A DNA stretch of 15,513 nt from Erysipelotrichaceae bacterium (GTDB taxonomy: Bacteria; Bacillota_I; Bacilli_A; RFN20; CAG-826): positions 1 through 15,513 of the forward strand of contig JACKCX010000012.1 of assembly GCA_020633795.1 (NCBI GenBank), read 5' to 3'. Shown here one piece after another: positions 12,150 to 15,513 of this stretch. A model generated the notes under the pieces. It saw nothing but the letters and a program-made list of their open reading frames with translations, ran no database searches and had not been told where the DNA came from. The position numbers were made by a program, and so were the translations under genes. Position 1 is the stretch's first letter, and every line of letters begins with the position of its first letter.

Positions 12150-14744
12150 CTAAATCAATTTTTCTTTTTTCTCGATTAGCGATTGGAGATTTTCTTTATG
12201 CTTGGCTAATTTACTTTGTTCATTGTCGATTTTTTCTTGAGGAGCCTTAGCGAGAAAATTTGGATTAGTGAGCATTTTTTCACCGCGTGTTATTTCGGCT
12301 TTCTCATTTTCGATTTCTTGTTCGATGCGAAGGAGCAGAGACTCTTTCCCTGCCTCATTGTCGATGAGCATGTCACCATGATCGTAGATTTTTAATTCAC
12401 CGCGTTGATTGAGAATTTCTTCGCCGATGAAAGTGATATCACTAAAAGTGAAGCGTTTGAGATAAGTTTCAAATTCTCCAAAAACAGTCATCTTTAAATT
12501 GATATATAGATTTAGTTTGGCATTAGGAGCTAAGTGATTCTCAATTTTGTAATTGCGGACATCACGAATCATCATAAAGAGAAGATCAACTTCACTATTA
12601 ACCTTTTCATCTTTAATTTGTTCATTGACTTGAGGATAAGTTTCTAACATTACCGAGGCTTGATGCTCAGGCAAAGAGAGATATAATTCTTCAGCGATGA
12701 AAGGAGTATAGGGATAGATGAGAAGAATAATATCTTTTAAACAGTGATATAAGACTTGATAAGTAATTTTTTTCGCTTTTTCATCTGAAGAGGAAAGCGT
12801 CACCTTGCTCATCTCTAGATATTGAGAGCAGAAATCATCGTAGACAAAGTTATAGAGATGCGTGCTCGCGGCATTAAAATCATATTTATCCATGTTGATA
12901 ATCAACTTGCTGATTGTCTCCTCTAAGCGATTGATAATCCATTGATCAAGAGGCGAAAAAGATTTTTGATTCAAATCTTCAGATTTAAAATCTTCTGGTA
13001 AAACACTGAGGACATAGCGAGCTGAATTCCAAATTTTATTGAGATAATTAGAAGCCGAGATAACCTTTTCTTCCATATAGCGCATATCTTGTCCAGGCGT
13101 GCTATTGGTCGTTAAGAAATAACGAAGAGCATCCGCTCCATATTTATTGACGATTTCAATGGGATCGACCCCATTGCCAAGAGTCTTAGACATCTTGCGT
13201 CCTTGATCATCGCGAACGAGACCATGAATAACGGCTTCTTTAAAGGGTGGTAATTTGGTCATTTCGAGCGATTGGAAAATCATTCGGCTGACCCAGAAGA
13301 AAATAATATCATAGGCGGTCACTAAAGTGTCAGTCGGGAAGTAGCGGAGATAATCCGCGGTTTTCTCGGGCCAACCAAAAGTCGAGAAAGGCCAGAGAGC
13401 GCTGCTGAACCAGGTGTCGAGAACATCTTCATCTTGTCGCCAATTTTCACTATCTTTTGGAGCGTCCATTCCGACAAAAGTTTCCCCCGTTTTGAGATTA
13501 TAATAAGCGGGAATGCGATGTCCCCACCACAATTGACGGGAGATGCACCAATCTTCAACTTTTTCCATCCATTGAATAAAAGTTTTTTCAAAGCGCTCTG
13601 GAACAAAATTAACTTTATTTGCACTATTTTGATTTGCTAAAGCTTGTTCCGCGAGTGGTTTCATTTTGACAAACCACTGTTTTGAGAGCATCGGTTCGAC
13701 GATCGCATCAGTTCTCTCGCTATGTCCCACTGGATGAACGATATTTTCAATTTTGACAAAGCGACCATCTTTTTTAATCTGTTCGACTAAACGAGCCCGA
13801 CAGGTAAAGCGATCCATGCCTTCATATTGACCGCAGAGATGATTCATCGTCGCGTCTTTATTAAAAATAATGGGTTTGGCAAGATGATATTTTTCACCGA
13901 TTAAAAAGTCATTCGGATCATGAGCGGGGGTACATTTCATCGCTCCCGTACCAAATTCTAAATCGACATATTCATCAGCGATGATTGGCAACTCTTGTTC
14001 GTTAGCGGGATTTATAACCTTCATTCCCACATATCGGCTGTAGCGTTCATCTTTTGGATTAACGACGACGCAGACATCGCCAAACATCGTCTCTGGACGA
14101 GTTGTGGCGACAATTAAAGATTCATCGCTATCGACGAGAGGATATTTAAAATAAAACATCTGTCCTGGATCGTCTTGGTGATTGACTTCGACATTGCTTA
14201 ACGCTGTCATCTGAACGGGATCCCAGTTGATGATGCGCTCACCTTGATAGATGAGACCTTTATTATATAAATCGACAAAGACTTTTCGGACGGCGAGGTT
14301 GAGACCTTCGTCTAAAGTGAATCTTTCGCGGGAATAATCAAGAGATAGACCTAATACTTTCCACTGCTCATGAAAATATTTTGCATATTCATCTTTCCAC
14401 TCCCACGCTTTGGCGAGAAATTCTTCACGAGTAATTTTAGTGACATCAACACCGAGGCTGACGAGTTTCGCCATCACTTTGGCTTGCGTAGCGATACCAG
14501 CATGATCCATACCTGGCAAATAGCAGACATCAAAACCTTGCATGCGCTTATAGCGGGCAATGATATCTTGAATCGTCGTATCCCAGGCGTGGCCAAGATG
14601 CAATTTACCCGTCACATTTGGTGGGGGAATAACAATGGAAAAAGGCGGTTTATTTAAATTTCCAGCGGTAAAATAGCCTTGTTTTTTCCAAGCTTCATAT
14701 TTTCCGCTTTCGACCGTTTGGTGATCATAACGTTTATCTAACAT
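12150..14744 (-). CDS. valS: Valyl-tRNA synthetase
   Basis: This 864-residue class I enzyme charges tRNA-Val. The HIGH motif is HLGH (49-52) within PPPNVTGKLHLGHA and the KMSKS motif is KMSKT (517-521). The CP1 editing domain (about 190-340) carries TTRPETMFGD (214-223) and AHDPNDF (274-280), used to hydrolyse Thr-tRNA-Val. The sequence WCISRQLWWGHRIP (399-412) returns to the catalytic core. The C-terminal part holds the anticodon-binding helices and a charged coiled-coil tail (about 800-864) typical of ValRS. Length is near that of Bacillus ValRS (about 880). AGGAGA precedes the ATG. The T-box leader upstream reads valine codon GUC, which independently confirms the amino acid specificity. 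folC, which follows valS in Bacillus, is absent. Confidence 0.98.
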   Translation of the reverse strand: MLDKRYDHQTVESGKYEAWKKQGYFTAGNLNKPPFSIVIPPPNVTGKLHLGHAWDTTIQDIIARYKRMQGFDVCYLPGMDHAGIATQAKVMAKLVSLGVDVTKITREEFLAKAWEWKDEYAKYFHEQWKVLGLSLDYSRERFTLDEGLNLAVRKVFVDLYNKGLIYQGERIINWDPVQMTALSNVEVNHQDDPGQMFYFKYPLVDSDESLIVATTRPETMFGDVCVVVNPKDERYSRYVGMKVINPANEQELPIIADEYVDLEFGTGAMKCTPAHDPNDFLIGEKYHLAKPIIFNKDATMNHLCGQYEGMDRFTCRARLVEQIKKDGRFVKIENIVHPVGHSERTDAIVEPMLSKQWFVKMKPLAEQALANQNSANKVNFVPERFEKTFIQWMEKVEDWCISRQLWWGHRIPAYYNLKTGETFVGMDAPKDSENWRQDEDVLDTWFSSALWPFSTFGWPEKTADYLRYFPTDTLVTAYDIIFFWVSRMIFQSLEMTKLPPFKEAVIHGLVRDDQGRKMSKTLGNGVDPIEIVNKYGADALRYFLTTNSTPGQDMRYMEEKVISASNYLNKIWNSARYVLSVLPEDFKSEDLNQKSFSPLDQWIINRLEETISKLIINMDKYDFNAASTHLYNFVYDDFCSQYLEMSKVTLSSSDEKAKKITYQVLYHCLKDIILLIYPYTPFIAEELYLSLPEHQASVMLETYPQVNEQIKDEKVNSEVDLLFMMIRDVRNYKIENHLAPNAKLNLYINLKMTVFGEFETYLKRFTFSDITFIGEEILNQRGELKIYDHGDMLIDNEAGKESLLLRIEQEIENEKAEITRGEKMLTNPNFLAKAPQEKIDNEQSKLAKHKENLQSLIEKKEKLI

Positions 14745-14762
14745 TTCTCTTCTCCTAAGGAC

Positions 14763-14786
14763 AAAAAAACGTCCTCTCTAAGGACG
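14763..14786 (-). terminator. T-box controlled terminator
   Basis: Stem CGTCCT/AGGACG with a 5-base loop is followed by seven T on the minus strand. Its 5' arm is shared with the antiterminator, which makes the two folds exclusive. Confidence 0.92.
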
Positions 14787-14945
14787 CTATATGCGCGGTA
14801 CCACCTTAGTTCATCTTGCGATGCCCTTCATTAACCTATTTCGCTAGGTAACGATCTCTCCGAAGCGACCTTCACTTATCATTCATATCGAGCTTCCACC
14901 ATCCTCGACTCTCTTTTAAGAAAGAATAAGTTACTCCTCTTCATC
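14763..14945 (-). ncRNA. T-box leader, valine-specific (GUC specifier)
   Basis: A tRNA-sensing leader of valS. Stem I starts with GAAG (14939-14942) pairing with CUUC (14862-14865). Its specifier loop has the AGUA motif on one side and GUC at 14867-14869 on the other, preceded by the usual GAA. The apical part shows GGAUGGUGGAAGC, typical of the distal loop. An ACCUA/UAGGU hairpin follows. The T-box AAGGUGGUACCGCG (14794-14807) forms an antiterminator (AAGG/CCUU and CGC/GCG) that excludes the terminator. Uncharged tRNA-Val should therefore turn valS on. Confidence 0.95.
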
Positions 14946-14951
14946 AACGAG

Positions 14952-14957
14952 CTTATA
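14952..14957 (-). promoter_or_regulatory. Candidate -10 box for the valS T-box transcript
   Basis: TATAAG (5 of 6) lies between the engB stop and the T-box. Normal spacing puts transcription start at about 14945, exactly where Stem I begins. The -35 region is weak, so the call rests on position. Confidence 0.4.
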
Positions 14958-14974
14958 TAAGGATTTTAATCTAA

Positions 14975-15513
14975 TTAAAGCGCTTTTTCAATCGCGACTT
15001 TCACACTATCGAGACTTTTTGGTTTCAAAAGGCTAGTAAAGAAGAGATGATCGACATCAATAGTGAGAGATTTCAAATGTTTAAGCAGAGCGGCTTTTTC
15101 GCTTTGATTAACCTTATCCGTCTTGGTAACAATCATCAAAAAGGGAATGTGATTGATCGATAAATAATCGATAATTTCTTGATCATTAATGGCTAATTCA
15201 CGACGAGAATCAATGAGAATTAAAACGAGCTTTAATCTCTGATTATCCTTAAAAAAGTCAGCCATCATCTCGCCGAAAAGAGCGTCGAGATCAACGCCAC
15301 CACGAGCATAGCCATATCCAGGGGCGTCGACTAAATAAAAGCGATTATCAATCGCATAATAATTTAATAATCGCGTATGGCCAGGTTTAGAGGAAGTAAA
15401 GGCCAATCTTTTTTGATGGCACATCGCATTGATGAGTGATGATTTACCAACATTGCTCTTGCCGACGATTAAAACTTCCGGAAGAGTCTCAATGGGAGCC
15501 TCCGAAAGTTTCG
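14975..15513 (-). CDS. engB: Ribosome biogenesis GTPase EngB/YsxC, 5' truncated
   Basis: About 178 residues are visible of a family usually near 195, so only the first residues are outside the window. This GTPase is needed for late 50S subunit assembly. The P-loop GKSNVGKSS (15437-15463) is followed by LINAMCHQKR, then the switch I region SSKPGHTR. G3 is DAPGYGYARGG and G4 is TKTDK. The expected G5 (usually SS or SA, then Gly) reads FFTSLLKPKSLD and is degenerate. A start at the internal ATG at 15424 would remove the P-loop and is rejected. It precedes the valS T-box; in Bacillus ysxC and valS are also near one another. Confidence 0.94.
   Translation of the reverse strand, partial: KLSEAPIETLPEVLIVGKSNVGKSSLINAMCHQKRLAFTSSKPGHTRLLNYYAIDNRFYLVDAPGYGYARGGVDLDALFGEMMADFFKDNQRLKLVLILIDSRRELAINDQEIIDYLSINHIPFLMIVTKTDKVNQSEKAALLKHLKSLTIDVDHLFFTSLLKPKSLDSVKVAIEKAL

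Noticed and set aside
1..15513. CRISPR array, insertion sequence, prophage or defence system
   Set aside because: No spaced direct repeats, transposase, integrase or terminal inverted repeats were found; nearly all space is housekeeping genes.

Overview
The window is AT-rich, gene-dense DNA from a low-GC Gram-positive bacterium. The best guess is a streamlined member of Bacilli (Erysipelotrichales-, RF39- or Acholeplasma-like), but the exact lineage cannot be fixed by reading alone. Supporting signs are a T-box leader on valS, a bL27 with the cleavable Firmicutes N-terminal extension next to its protease gene prp, a fused SecDF, Bacillus-like gene order, and good Shine-Dalgarno sites. Tryptophan is written TGG, and TGA ends genes such as radC, so the code is standard (table 11) and not the Mycoplasma code. 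Every gene I accept is on the minus strand, so transcription runs from high to low coordinates.

In transcription order the layout is: (1) 5'-truncated engB (14975-15513). (2) A valine T-box leader (14763-14945) and valS, ended by a hairpin terminator whose 3' arm is also the ribosome binding site of a 60-residue membrane peptide gene, followed directly by radC. (3) A strong promoter with a 16-bp palindrome in its spacer, an rplU leader, then rplU-prp-rpmA and a terminator. (4) A second promoter and a tight run obgE-nadE-(33-residue membrane peptide)-ruvA-ruvB. (5) A 137-bp structured CpG-rich gap and a long divergent secDF with a terminator. (6) recJ, starting only 10 bases after that terminator hairpin. 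(7) A small surface lipoprotein gene that looks leaderless, with its own terminator. (8) A 3'-truncated half-transporter of a heterodimeric ABC exporter, with an 18-bp palindrome just downstream of its likely transcription start.

Most genes are housekeeping: translation (valS, rplU, rpmA, prp), ribosome assembly GTPases (engB, obgE), recombination and repair (ruvA, ruvB, recJ, radC), NAD synthesis (nadE) and secretion (secDF). Their order is a compressed version of the Bacillus subtilis order valS..radC..rplU-ysxB-rpmA..obg..ruvAB..secDF..recJ with the intervening genes (folC, mreBCD, minCD, spo0B, queA-tgt-yajC) absent. No CRISPR array, insertion sequence, prophage, tRNA or rRNA was seen. 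The most unusual features are the SecDF that appears to lack both intramembrane proton-relay aspartates and carries an EF-hand-like loop outside the membrane, the terminator hairpin that also hides a ribosome binding site, the two unrecognised single-span membrane peptides, and the palindromes at two promoters.
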